A DNA stretch of 13,025 nucleotides from Sulfuricaulis sp049587675 (GTDB taxonomy: Bacteria > Pseudomonadota > Gammaproteobacteria > Acidiferrobacterales > Sulfurifustaceae): NCBI RefSeq assembly GCF_049587675.1, contig NZ_JBAVEJ010000297.1, forward strand, positions 1-13,025, given 5' to 3'. The first letter of the stretch is position 1; each line of letters opens with the position of its first letter. Of the stretch, positions 1 to 7,102 are shown one piece after another. The position numbers and the translations under genes are program-made. The notes under the pieces were generated by a model that saw nothing but the letters and a program-made list of their open reading frames with translations, was not told the origin of the DNA and searched no databases.

Positions 1-370
1 GGTAGCAGAACTTCAGTCTGTGGTCCGGGAGGAGCAGAATATCGTCTCCATCGCGGAGCGCGCGCCGCATGACCTTCTCGCCGTTAACGTACGTGCCGTT
101 GGTGCTGCCCAGGTCTTCAACGAGCACCGCGCCCTCGGGGCTAACGATAACGCGGGCGTGGCGCATGCTAACGCGCTTATCCGGTATACAAACATTGGCT
201 TCCGGGGCGCGTCCGATGAGCAGCTCTTTGTTGGTGTAAAGCCAATGGGTCACACCAGTCTCTGTGCCCGTGAAGTTCACGATACAAGGCATTGCCGGTC
301 GACCTGGCCTGGCGTTCTGTGTAACACGACCCTTTACACGAATCGTGTTGGCTTCATTTTCTTGATCCAT
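1..370 (-). CDS. FHA-domain protein, N-terminal part (cut by left edge); possibly an FHA-GGDEF protein
   Basis: The reading frame starts at ATG 368-370 on the minus strand and stays open for 123 codons to the window edge, so the C-terminal part is missing. The translation is a forkhead-associated (FHA) fold: the Gly-Arg of strand 3 (LLIGRAPEA, residues 51-58), the phosphothreonine-contacting Ser with RHA (S68-M-R-H-A72), and the signature DLGSTNGTYVNG (residues 86-97). FHA domains bind phosphothreonine peptides and act as signalling adaptors, usually in the cytoplasm. There is no signal peptide. The run after the domain (RDGDDILLLPDHRLKFCY) resembles proteins where FHA precedes a GGDEF diguanylate cyclase, but that half is outside the window, so this is only a guess. 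The ribosome site is weak (GGGAT about 6 nt before the ATG). A strong terminator lies about 40 nt upstream on the same strand, so the gene needs its own promoter or read-through. Confidence 0.8.
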   Translation of the reverse strand, partial: MDQENEANTIRVKGRVTQNARPGRPAMPCIVNFTGTETGVTHWLYTNKELLIGRAPEANVCIPDKRVSMRHARVIVSPEGAVLVEDLGSTNGTYVNGEKVMRRALRDGDDILLLPDHRLKFCY

Positions 371-411
371 AGGTCATCCCGAAAGAACTGATTCCTGTCC
401 ACCTTGTGAAC

Positions 412-453
412 AAATAAAAAAATGGCGCGAGGACTCTGTCGCGTCCTAGCGCC
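412..453 (-). terminator. Rho-independent terminator on the minus strand
   Basis: On the minus strand GGCGCTAGGAC (453-443) pairs with GTCCTCGCGCC (434-424) around an 8-nt loop, with one T-C mismatch in an 11-position stem. An A and then seven T follow (422-416), then ATTT. This is a textbook intrinsic terminator. It points toward the FHA gene and lies between that gene and the sigma-54 promoter at 489-504, so it either ends a short RNA or attenuates FHA transcription. Confidence 0.78.
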
Positions 454-478
454 GTGAAACACCCTTGGTTATCCGTTG
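412..478 (-). ncRNA. Candidate sigma-54-dependent small RNA or attenuated leader of about 65 nt
   Basis: A sigma-54 promoter at 489-504 would start transcription near 478-480 (about 12 nt after its GC element). The intrinsic terminator with its T-tract at 422-416 lies about 60 nt downstream. No credible ORF fits between them. The predicted transcript is a short 5' single-stranded part containing ATAACCAAGGGTG followed by the GC-rich terminator hairpin, a layout seen in many bacterial small RNAs. I do not recognise the family. The alternative is a 5' leader of the FHA gene in which the hairpin acts as an attenuator. The bounding signals are seen in the sequence; the RNA itself is inferred. Confidence 0.4.
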
Positions 479-488
479 ACTATCACTA

Positions 489-504
489 TGCAAGAGATGT
501 GCCA
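489..504 (-). promoter_or_regulatory. Sigma-54 (RpoN) promoter, minus strand
   Basis: Read on the minus strand the site is TGGCACATCTCTTGCA. It has TGGCAC at -24, TTGCA at -12, and exactly ten bases between the invariant GG and GC, matching the RpoN consensus (TGGCAC-N5-TTGCA). It lies in non-coding DNA and points toward the terminator and the FHA gene. Sigma-54 promoters need an enhancer-binding activator; one is encoded in this window at 9921-11342, though the link between them is inference. Confidence 0.75.
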
Positions 505-805
505 TTTTTACCGCTGCACGGGGTACCCCCGGGACTATGGTGGGGCTTCGTCACGTTTATACAGGCCATAAGAGGCCCACTGTGCCTAAAAATGGACAGG
601 ATTGATGAGAAATTTAGACGGGTAGTTATAGGGGACGTACAACGGGTTTTCTGTATTGTGCGAACGTCCGGTTGAGCTCGCAGTCGAAACAAGACGCTGG
701 GGCTTGCCGAAAACGGTCATTTACCAGCCATCTAAAAACCCCCTATCGGAAAAGAGAACGTCTCTCGGATTGCGCGCGAGAGCATCTCAGCCCCAAGATA
801 GAGTT
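505..805. other. Gene-free region between the sigma-54 promoter and pgpA
   Basis: About 300 bases with no convincing gene: the short ORFs on each strand overlap each other, look like low-quality translations and match nothing I know. It is visibly less GC-rich than the flanking genes. It holds a perfect 10-bp palindrome GGGGTACCCC (520-529), an imperfect dyad CGTACAA-N13-TTGTGCG (636-662) about 170 bases upstream of the predicted sigma-54 start, where activator sites usually lie, and two mutually exclusive weak hairpins at 750-782. Those hairpins, downstream of the pgpA stop, could help end the yoaA-pgpA transcript. I recognise no known RNA family. Confidence 0.4.
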
Positions 806-1291
806 CTAAATTAACGGAACCAGTTGAACCACCGCCTGTAACACAACCCAGGCATAGAGCGCGGCGAGTGCGTCGTCAAGCATGTTACCGAATCCGCCCT
901 GGATGCGGCGCTCGATCTGGCGTATCGGAAACGGCTTCCAGATATCGAACAGGCGGAACAGGAAGAATCCCAACACAATCCATTCCCAGCCGCCCGGCGC
1001 CATGAACATGGTAATAAGGTATCCGACGATTTCGTCCCACACGATGCCGGGGTGGTCGTGTACGCCCAGGTCCTGCTCTGTCACGTGACACAACCACACG
1101 CCGACGACAAACAGGCCTGCCACAACCGCAACATATATATAGGTATTGAGCGGCTGGAGCAGCAGATAGGCCGGGATGCCGACCAAGGTGCCGAAGGTGC
1201 CCGGCGCCACGGGCGATCTTCCAGTCCCGAAACCGAAAGCCAGAAAATGTACGAAACGGCGCCATGGCACGGATGGCGCCTTCGACTTCAT
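806..1291 (-). CDS. pgpA: Phosphatidylglycerophosphatase A (PgpA)
   Basis: Predicted inner-membrane phosphatase that removes the terminal phosphate of phosphatidylglycerophosphate to give phosphatidylglycerol, the last step of that phospholipid pathway. The 161-residue product (E. coli PgpA is about 170) carries the family motifs: FGTGRSPVAPGTFG (residues 21-34), HDHPGIVWDEIVG (78-90) with the acidic metal-binding residues, FRLFDIWKPFPI (112-123) and FGNMLDD (134-140). Hydrophobic segments lie at about 35-67, 91-115 and 143-160. The start is ATG 1289-1291, which shares ATGA with the TGA stop of the upstream helicase. The frame is open further upstream, but that part is antisense-like translation inside the helicase gene and is rejected. 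The overlap implies translational coupling with yoaA. Confidence 0.93.
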   Translation of the reverse strand: MKSKAPSVPWRRFVHFLAFGFGTGRSPVAPGTFGTLVGIPAYLLLQPLNTYIYVAVVAGLFVVGVWLCHVTEQDLGVHDHPGIVWDEIVGYLITMFMAPGGWEWIVLGFFLFRLFDIWKPFPIRQIERRIQGGFGNMLDDALAALYAWVVLQAVVQLVPLI

Positions 1292-3240
1292 ACCTGCGAA
1301 ACCTTCTGTCTCGCCTTGCGTTTGGAAGGACCGTGGCCGAAGAATTGCTCCACGTCCTCCAGGCGTTTTGTCACCGGCATCGGCGGCAGGCTCGCGAGAA
1401 AAATCCGCCCGTAACCCTTGCTGAGCAGGCGCGGGTCGCACAGCATCAGCACACCACGGTCGTTTTCATCCCGGATCAGACGGCCGACGCCCTGCTTCAG
1501 CGCGATCACCGCCTCGGGCAATTGATATTCCATGAACGGGCTGCGCCCGGCCTGTTCCATCGCGCCGGCGCGCGCCTGCAGCACCGGATCGTCGGGCGAG
1601 GCGAACGGCAGCTTGTCGATAATGACGCAGGACAGCGCTTCGCCGCGCACGTCCACCCCTTCCCAGAAGCTGCCGGTGCCGAGCAACACGGCGTTGCCCG
1701 CAGTGCGGAAACGCCGCAACAGTTCCGAGCGCGGCGCATCGCCCTGCACCAGCAGGGGATAATCCAGCACGTCGCGCAATTTCGCGGCGGCAAACTTGAG
1801 CGCGCGGTGGCTGGTGAACAACAGGAATGCGCGTCCGCGACTGGCGCGCAACACCGGCAGCGCCGCATCGATCACGCAATCCGTGTAATCCGGCGCAGAC
1901 GGGACGGGCAGGCCGGGAGGGATATACAGCATCGTCTGGCTCGCGTAATCGAACGGGCTGTCCCACAAACCGGTCTCGGCCTCTTCAAGACCGAGTTGCG
2001 CCTGGAAGTAAGAAAAACTTTTATTGATGGCCAGCGTCGCGGAAGTGAATATCCAGGCTTTCTTGCCGGCGCTGGTGTATTGCCTGAACGAGGCGGCGAT
2101 ATCGAGTGGTGTGAGATACAGCGTGAAGCTGCGCGCGGTGGTCTCGAACCAGGCGACGTAATCCGCCGGCGAGTTCTCGCTGATCATCAGCAGCCGGTCC
2201 AGCAAATCCGACGCACGGCGCGCGCAATTGGCCAGCCCCTGCCCTTTAGCCGCGGCCGCGTCGAGCACCGTGGAGAGACTGGTCAACCGCGATTTCATTC
2301 CCGCCAGCGCCGCATGCACGGCTTTGGCATTTTCCAGCTTGCTCCAGGCATCACGGCGCGGTTCGACACCGAATGCCAGGCGAAAATCGGCGGCGGCCTT
2401 CTCCAGTGCGTGTGCGGCGGACGGCAGCTCGCGTATTCCGCTGTGTTCCTTGATGTCCTCGGCAATGGTATCGCGGCACAGACTTGACAGCTGATGGCTG
2501 CTGAGAGACTGGCCGAAAAAGTTCGAGGCGATTTCCTCCAGCTGATGCGCTTCATCGAAGATCACGGCCTCGACGCCGGGCAGCAATTGGCCGAAACCTT
2601 CCTCGCGCAGCGCCAGATCGGCGAAAAACAGATGATGGTTGACGACCACCACGTCGGCGGCCAGCGCTTCGCGGCGCGCGCGATTGACGAAACATTCATC
2701 ATAATAGGAACAATCCCCGCCCAGGCAATTGTCAGCGGTCGAGGTCACCTGCGACCAGAGATCGGAATCCTCGGGAATGCCACTGACCTCAGCGATATCG
2801 CCGGATTTCGTGCTGCCGGCCCAATCGCGGATGCGCACCAGATTCGACTGGTCGCGCTTGCCGGTAAAACGTGCTTCCGTTTCAGTGCGATCCAGATGGT
2901 GCCGGCAGAGATAATTGGCCCGCCCCTTGAGCAGCGCCGTGGTCACGGGCACTGCCAGCGCATTGCGAATAATGGGAAGGTCGCGGTGATAGAGCTGATC
3001 CTGGAGGTGGCGCGTGCCGGTCGAGATCAGGATTTTTTTCCCCGACAGCAGCGCCGGCACGAGATAAGCGAAGGTCTTGCCGGTGCCGGTGCCCGACTCG
3101 GCGATGAAAACGGAATAATCCGCCAGCGCCTGCTCGATGCGCGCCGCCATCTCCTGCTGCGCCGGACGCGGCGTAAAACCATCGAGCCGCTCGGCGAGCG
3201 GCCCGTCTGAACCGAGAATGTCTTTGCTGGATACAGGCAA
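1288..3240 (-). CDS. yoaA: YoaA/DinG-family ATP-dependent DNA helicase with Fe-S cluster
   Basis: Superfamily 2, XPD-like 5'-3' DNA helicase of 650 residues (E. coli YoaA is 636). Visible motifs: Walker A ESGTGTGKT (48-56), the DEAH box (229-232), a four-cysteine Fe-S set (C112, C172, C177, C183) between them, and C-terminal helicase motifs SFWEGVDVRGE and QGVGRLIRDENDRG. The sequence follows E. coli YoaA along its length (NHHLFFADL, GQSLSS, FTSATL, IIDKLPFASPDDP), so YoaA is a better fit than the longer DinG. In E. coli YoaA works with HolC (DNA polymerase III chi) in repair of stalled replication. The start is TTG 3238-3240 with GGAAGA 8 nt upstream; the next Met is residue 31, which would cut the conserved GFTPRPAQQEM region. 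It is divergent from the TRAP operon across an 86-bp gap and coupled to pgpA downstream. Confidence 0.93.
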   Translation of the reverse strand: MPVSSKDILGSDGPLAERLDGFTPRPAQQEMAARIEQALADYSVFIAESGTGTGKTFAYLVPALLSGKKILISTGTRHLQDQLYHRDLPIIRNALAVPVTTALLKGRANYLCRHHLDRTETEARFTGKRDQSNLVRIRDWAGSTKSGDIAEVSGIPEDSDLWSQVTSTADNCLGGDCSYYDECFVNRARREALAADVVVVNHHLFFADLALREEGFGQLLPGVEAVIFDEAHQLEEIASNFFGQSLSSHQLSSLCRDTIAEDIKEHSGIRELPSAAHALEKAAADFRLAFGVEPRRDAWSKLENAKAVHAALAGMKSRLTSLSTVLDAAAAKGQGLANCARRASDLLDRLLMISENSPADYVAWFETTARSFTLYLTPLDIAASFRQYTSAGKKAWIFTSATLAINKSFSYFQAQLGLEEAETGLWDSPFDYASQTMLYIPPGLPVPSAPDYTDCVIDAALPVLRASRGRAFLLFTSHRALKFAAAKLRDVLDYPLLVQGDAPRSELLRRFRTAGNAVLLGTGSFWEGVDVRGEALSCVIIDKLPFASPDDPVLQARAGAMEQAGRSPFMEYQLPEAVIALKQGVGRLIRDENDRGVLMLCDPRLLSKGYGRIFLASLPPMPVTKRLEDVEQFFGHGPSKRKARQKVSQV

Positions 3241-3326
3241 TGAAATATTCTTCCGCTTCTTGCGCCAAGCCTGTCACGAGGATAAGCTGAACCGAAGCAT
3301 ACAATAATTCGGGGCATACCCATACC

Positions 3327-4250
3327 ATGCCGGACCGGCACCAACCCCTGCAACTCCCCCAACCTTTATATCTTCCTGCGCGACGTTTTCTGAGCCGGTG
3401 CATGATCATCGGTCTGTGCACATTGGCGTTGGGAGCCTGTTCCATGGGTCAGATGGTGGCGCGTTCCTCCCTGCCCATCCTCGAGAGCGGCAACGTCGCG
3501 ATGAACCAGGAAACCGATCTCGAGCTGGCGCGCGCGGCCATCCCTGCCAATCTCAAGCTGGTCGAAGGGCTGATTCAAGAGCTTCCCGATAATGCCGATT
3601 TGCGAATCCAGGCGGCGCAGGGCTTTTATGGTTACGCCTACGGTTTTGTCGAGGATGAAGACAACAAGCGCGCCTCTGCGCTGTACCGCCGCGGATGGGA
3701 GCATGCGCGTCAGGCGCTACAGGTTTCGGGCCTGCGGGAAGATGTCTCCGTGTTGTCGGCCGATGAACTCAAACGTCAATCGGGTGAACTTGGGCGCGGT
3801 TCCGTTCCGGCCCTGTTCTGGACGGCTTCCTGCTGGGCCAAATGGATCGACATGAACCGCAACGATCCGGCGCGTATCGCCGACATGGGCAAGGTAGCGG
3901 CGCTGATGGAGCGCGTGCTTGCGCTCGATGAGAATTACTACCACGGAGGCGCGCATCTTTTTTTTGGTGTGTACTACGGCGCACGGCCGCCGATGCTGGG
4001 CGGAGACTTCGAGCGTTCCGCAAAACATTTCGAAAAGGCGCGGACCATCACGCATGGCAAGCTTCTTCTCGTCGACCTGTTGCAAGCCGAATATCTCGCG
4101 CATCAGCAGCTCGATCGCAAACAATTCCACGAACGACTGACTGCGGTGGTCAACGCGCCGCTTAACATTTATCCCGAGATGGCGCTCGCTAACGCCATTG
4201 CACAACAAAAGGCCGGGAAACTGCTCGCCAAAGAAGAGGAATGGTTTTGA
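3327..4250 (+). CDS. tatT: TRAP transporter T-component lipoprotein (TatT family)
   Basis: Periplasmic lipoprotein of the TatT family, helical TPR-like proteins that assemble with the P component in tetratricopeptide-protein-associated TRAP transporters (TPATs; Treponema Tp0956/Tp0957 is the studied pair). Residues 19-38 form a lipoprotein signal: RRFLSR, a hydrophobic stretch, then lipobox LGAC with Cys38 as the lipid-modified residue. The mature part is alpha-helical with the family run QAAQGFYGYAYGFVEDED and, later, HLFFGVYYGARPPMLGGD followed by a helix-turn-helix-like EKARTI segment. The start at 3327 is kept because starting at Met26 would lose the basic signal-peptide residues; the ribosome site is weak (GGGG about 12 nt upstream). 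The 86-bp divergent gap upstream shows TACAAT (3300-3305) as a possible -10 but no good -35, and no sigma-54 site. It overlaps the next gene. Confidence 0.87.
   Translation: MPDRHQPLQLPQPLYLPARRFLSRCMIIGLCTLALGACSMGQMVARSSLPILESGNVAMNQETDLELARAAIPANLKLVEGLIQELPDNADLRIQAAQGFYGYAYGFVEDEDNKRASALYRRGWEHARQALQVSGLREDVSVLSADELKRQSGELGRGSVPALFWTASCWAKWIDMNRNDPARIADMGKVAALMERVLALDENYYHGGAHLFFGVYYGARPPMLGGDFERSAKHFEKARTITHGKLLLVDLLQAEYLAHQQLDRKQFHERLTAVVNAPLNIYPEMALANAIAQQKAGKLLAKEEEWF
4233..4239 (+). promoter_or_regulatory. Ribosome binding site that decides the TatP start
   Basis: GAAGAGG sits one base before ATG 4241 but seven bases before TTG 4247. The latter spacing is normal and gives a 4-nt TTGA overlap with the TatT stop, like the overlaps elsewhere in this operon. 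Confidence 0.5.
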
Positions 4251-5254
4251 AAAAACTTGTTGCGGTTTTTCTCTTGTTTCTCATGCTCCCGGCTGCTCAC
4301 GCTGAAGAACCCTACATACTCAAGTTCGCCACCCTCGCTCCACATGGCTCCACGTGGCTGAACATCATCACGGATTGGGCGAACAAGGTGGAAAAGGAAA
4401 GCCAAGGCAGACTCAAGTTCAAGCTGTATGGCGGGGGCGTGTCGGGCGACGAGCCCGATGTTTTGCGCAAAATCCGCTTTGGACAACTTCACGGGGGGGC
4501 AATGACCGGTCACGGTATCGGCTACATCTATTCACCGGCACGGGTGCTGGAAATTCCATTTCTGTTTCGCAGTTACGATGAGGTCGATCACGTCCGCGCC
4601 CAACTCATGCCGGAAATTCGCGAAGGATTTCACCAGAATGGCTTTGAACTGATTGGCTGGATGGAAGTGGGATTCATACAATTGTTCTCTCGTGTCCCCA
4701 TCTACTCCATCGCGGATTTGAAACAACGCCGTATCTGGCTGTGGCAGGGCGATCCGCTCGGCACGGCATTCTTCGCGGCCAGCGGCCTCGCTCCCGTGCC
4801 TTTGCCGATTACGGAAGTTTTCACCAGTCTTTCGACCGGGTTGATCGACACCACTATTGCACCTCCCTTGGGAGCGATAGCCTTTCAGTGGTTTACCAAA
4901 ACGCCTTACATGACCGACATCCCGGTCATGGACGGCATCGGCGGGCTGATCGTGTCGCGCAAGTTTTTCGATGGATTGCCCAAAGACCTCCAGCAACTAT
5001 TGCGCCGCACCGGCGAAGAGGCCGGCACCCGTCTGCTCGTGGAAACACGCCGGGACAACGAAAAAAGTCTTGCCGTGCTGAAGCAAAACGGGGTGACTTT
5101 CACCAGCGAGTGGAAGGATAAGGACTCGGATCTCTACGACCTGCGCGACCGCGCCGCCGCGATGCTCGCCAAAGATGGCTATATCCCTGCGCCGTTCTAT
5201 GAGAAAGCACGCAAGTCGCTCAACGATTACCGCGCGCGCAAAGGCAAGAAGTGA
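4241..5254 (+). CDS. tatP: TRAP transporter periplasmic substrate-binding protein (TatP/DctP family)
   Basis: Periplasmic binding protein that captures the solute and delivers it to the TRAP permeases. The N-terminus KKLVAVFLLFLMLPAAHA is a Sec signal peptide, likely cut before EEPYILKFATLAPHGSTW, the typical DctP start of the mature chain. The length (337) is normal. Family landmarks are VLEIPFLFRSYDEVDHV, DLKQRRIW, PITEVFTSLSTGLIDTT and the long FQWFTKTPYMTD. Where classical DctP proteins carry the carboxylate-binding Arg (DLKGLKIR), this protein has IW followed by LWQGDP. That suggests a TPAT-type pocket and a ligand other than a simple carboxylate; the ligand is unknown. ATG 4241 overlaps TatT by 10 nt, but TTG 4247 has the better-spaced ribosome site and would give a cleaner MKKL start. 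The 3' end overlaps the small permease by 4 nt (GTGA). Confidence 0.9.
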   Translation: MVLKKLVAVFLLFLMLPAAHAEEPYILKFATLAPHGSTWLNIITDWANKVEKESQGRLKFKLYGGGVSGDEPDVLRKIRFGQLHGGAMTGHGIGYIYSPARVLEIPFLFRSYDEVDHVRAQLMPEIREGFHQNGFELIGWMEVGFIQLFSRVPIYSIADLKQRRIWLWQGDPLGTAFFAASGLAPVPLPITEVFTSLSTGLIDTTIAPPLGAIAFQWFTKTPYMTDIPVMDGIGGLIVSRKFFDGLPKDLQQLLRRTGEEAGTRLLVETRRDNEKSLAVLKQNGVTFTSEWKDKDSDLYDLRDRAAAMLAKDGYIPAPFYEKARKSLNDYRARKGKK

Positions 5255-5763
5255 CCGACCAAGCCGAACTCTACAAACGAAACCGCACCTGGAAGGCCAA
5301 GCTCGAGTTCTACCTGACAAACGCGGAAGGCATCGTCGCCACGGCCGGACTGGTGCTGCTGCTTGGTTTGTCTCTGGCCGAAATCGGCGCACGTAATTTC
5401 TTCCACACCGCCATTCCTGGTGCGGATATTCTCGATCGCTATCTGGTGCTTTGGGTGAGCTTTCTCGGGGCCGTGCTGGCCGTGCGCGAACGTCACATTA
5501 AAATCGATGCCGTGGCGGTATGGTTTCCCGAAGCCTGGCGGCGAAAACTGGAGCGTCCGATTTTCATGTTTTCCGCCGTGGTGTGCGGTTTCTTGTTCTG
5601 GGCGGCACTGCGGTTCTGGCGGGAGGAGTGGGTCCACGCTGCTGCCGCGGAGAAATGGGTGGCGGCGCTCGGTGCGATCATCCCCCTGAGTTTCTTTCTC
5701 CTCACCGTCCAATTCACGGTCCGCGTTGTGATCGGGCCGCGTTCGCCAAAACGCCGCTCATGA
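5251..5763 (+). CDS. TRAP transporter small permease (DctQ-type)
   Basis: Small integral-membrane subunit that pairs with the large permease in sodium- or proton-driven TRAP uptake. The 170 residues contain four membrane segments at about 27-46, 62-80, 103-123 and 136-160, with the family pattern GAVLAVRERHIKIDAV (73-88) in the loop after the second. It starts at GTG 5251, sharing GTGA with the TatP stop, with AAAGG about 8 nt upstream. It ends at TGA 5761-5763, inside the start of the large permease. The tight overlaps support one polycistronic message and equal supply of the subunits. Confidence 0.9.
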   Translation: MTDQAELYKRNRTWKAKLEFYLTNAEGIVATAGLVLLLGLSLAEIGARNFFHTAIPGADILDRYLVLWVSFLGAVLAVRERHIKIDAVAVWFPEAWRRKLERPIFMFSAVVCGFLFWAALRFWREEWVHAAAAEKWVAALGAIIPLSFFLLTVQFTVRVVIGPRSPKRRS

Positions 5764-7025
5764 CATTCACCGTCGTAACATTACTTATCGCCGTGGCGCT
5801 GCTTGGTGTCCCGCTGTTTGTCGTGCTCGGCGCCGGCAGTTTGTACGCCGCGCATGCCGCGGGGCTCGATCCGGCGCTGCTTGTGGCGGAAATGATGCGC
5901 CTGGCCTCCTCGCCCAATCTTATGGCCATTCCGTTGTTCACGCTCGGCGGTGTCGTCTTGTCGCGCGGTGGGGCACCCGAGCGGCTGCTGCTGGTATTCA
6001 ATGCGGGCTTTGGCTGGATGCCGGGAGGACTGGCCATCGTGTCGCTGGTCTTGTGCGCGTTCTTCACGGCATTTTCCGGCGCTTCCGGCGTGACCATCCT
6101 CGCGCTCGGCGGTCTGCTCTATCCGATACTGCGCGGTGAAAATTACTCCAAGAATTTCTCGCTGGGGTTGCTTACTTCCTCGGGCTCGCTCGGCCTGTTG
6201 TTTCCGCCCAGCCTCGTGATCCTGCTCTACGGGATTGTCGCGGGTGTCAGCATTGAACAGCTTTTCACGGCGGGACTCGTTCCGGGGTTGCTGCTCTTGA
6301 CCATGCTGGCGGCCTACAGCGCCGGCATTTCCCGGCATATCGGGATTTCGCGACGACCGTTTACGCTGTCGGTACTTTTCAAAGCCCTGCGGACTGGGAT
6401 GTGGGACCTGCTGCTACCGTTCGGTATCGTCGTGGGGCTGTTTGGCGGCTATGTCACCGCCACCGAAGCGGCCAGCTGCACGGCAGCCTACGCGCTGCTC
6501 ATCGAGACCGTAATACACCGCCGTATCGGCTCGGCCTCGCAGCTTTACGAAATTTTCCGCGAAACCATCATCCTGGTGGGGAGCCTGATGATCATTCTGG
6601 GTGTCGCGCTCGGCTTCACCAACCTGCTGATCGATGCACAGATCCCGATGAAGATCCTGGCGGCGCTCGAACAGGGAGTCTCCAGCCAATTGCAGTTCCT
6701 GCTGCTGCTCAACGTCTTTCTGCTGGTGGTCGGCTGTATGATGGACATCTTTTCCGCCACCATCGTCGTGGTGCCGCTTATCCTTCCGCTGGCCCAACGC
6801 TTTGGGGTCGATCCAGTACACCTCGGCATCGTGTTTCTGGCGAACCTGGAAATCGGCTACCTCACCCCGCCCGTGGGCATCAACCTGTTCCTCGCCAGCC
6901 AGCGCTTCAAGGAGCCGATGCTGAACCTTTTCCGCGCCGCCCTGCCTTTTCTCCTTATAATGCTGATTTGGCTGATGCTGGTCACTTATCTGCCGTACCT
7001 CTCGCTCTGGTGGAAGAAAATCTAG
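5760..7025 (+). CDS. TRAP transporter large permease (DctM-type)
   Basis: Large membrane subunit that forms the translocation path. From ATG 5760 the product is 421 residues, the normal DctM size (about 425), with around a dozen hydrophobic segments. Family landmarks include MAIPLFTLGGVVLSRGG, FFTAFSGASGVTILALGG, LLTSSGSLGLLFPPSLVILLYG, GGYVTATEAAS and FLANLEIGYLTPPVGINLFLAS. The frame is open upstream to 5520, but that part is out-of-frame translation of the small permease gene; ATG 5760 shares ATGA with the upstream stop and begins the conserved MTFTVVTLLIAVALLGVPLF helix. No clear Shine-Dalgarno is seen, in keeping with translational coupling. It is the last gene of the TRAP operon; no obvious terminator follows in 7026-7076. 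Confidence 0.93.
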   Translation: MTFTVVTLLIAVALLGVPLFVVLGAGSLYAAHAAGLDPALLVAEMMRLASSPNLMAIPLFTLGGVVLSRGGAPERLLLVFNAGFGWMPGGLAIVSLVLCAFFTAFSGASGVTILALGGLLYPILRGENYSKNFSLGLLTSSGSLGLLFPPSLVILLYGIVAGVSIEQLFTAGLVPGLLLLTMLAAYSAGISRHIGISRRPFTLSVLFKALRTGMWDLLLPFGIVVGLFGGYVTATEAASCTAAYALLIETVIHRRIGSASQLYEIFRETIILVGSLMIILGVALGFTNLLIDAQIPMKILAALEQGVSSQLQFLLLLNVFLLVVGCMMDIFSATIVVVPLILPLAQRFGVDPVHLGIVFLANLEIGYLTPPVGINLFLASQRFKEPMLNLFRAALPFLLIMLIWLMLVTYLPYLSLWWKKI

Positions 7026-7102
7026 GTTAGAAACGTCTTACATTATTGTCTGCAGGCCATACAACAAAAGGAATGGATGGCGCCGGCGAAGCATCATTCG
7101 CC

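Noticed and set aside
412..478. CrcZ-type small RNA
   Set aside because: The candidate is far too short and lacks the repeated A-rich CA motifs that titrate Hfq/Crc.
520..529. Perfect palindrome GGGGTACCCC
   Set aside because: It is short and lies at about -42 to -51 from the predicted start, too close for a typical sigma-54 enhancer site; not enough for a separate claim.
454..692. Two short overlapping ORFs (plus 454-675, minus 486-692) in the gap before pgpA
   Set aside because: They overlap each other on opposite strands, show no family signal, and cover the sigma-54 promoter; the base composition looks non-coding.
1264..2487. Long plus-strand ORF of 407 codons opposite yoaA
   Set aside because: It is antisense to a clear helicase gene, has no recognisable domain, and is rich in Arg, Gln and His as expected from the reverse strand of GC-rich coding DNA.
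2494..3210. Plus-strand ORF of 238 codons opposite the start of yoaA
   Set aside because: Same reason: reverse-strand shadow of conserved helicase motifs.
7078..7094. Possible sigma-54 site before the PhnD-like gene (GG and GC with 10 bases between)
   Set aside because: It has AA instead of TT before the GC and GC instead of AC after TGGC, so it is too far from consensus.
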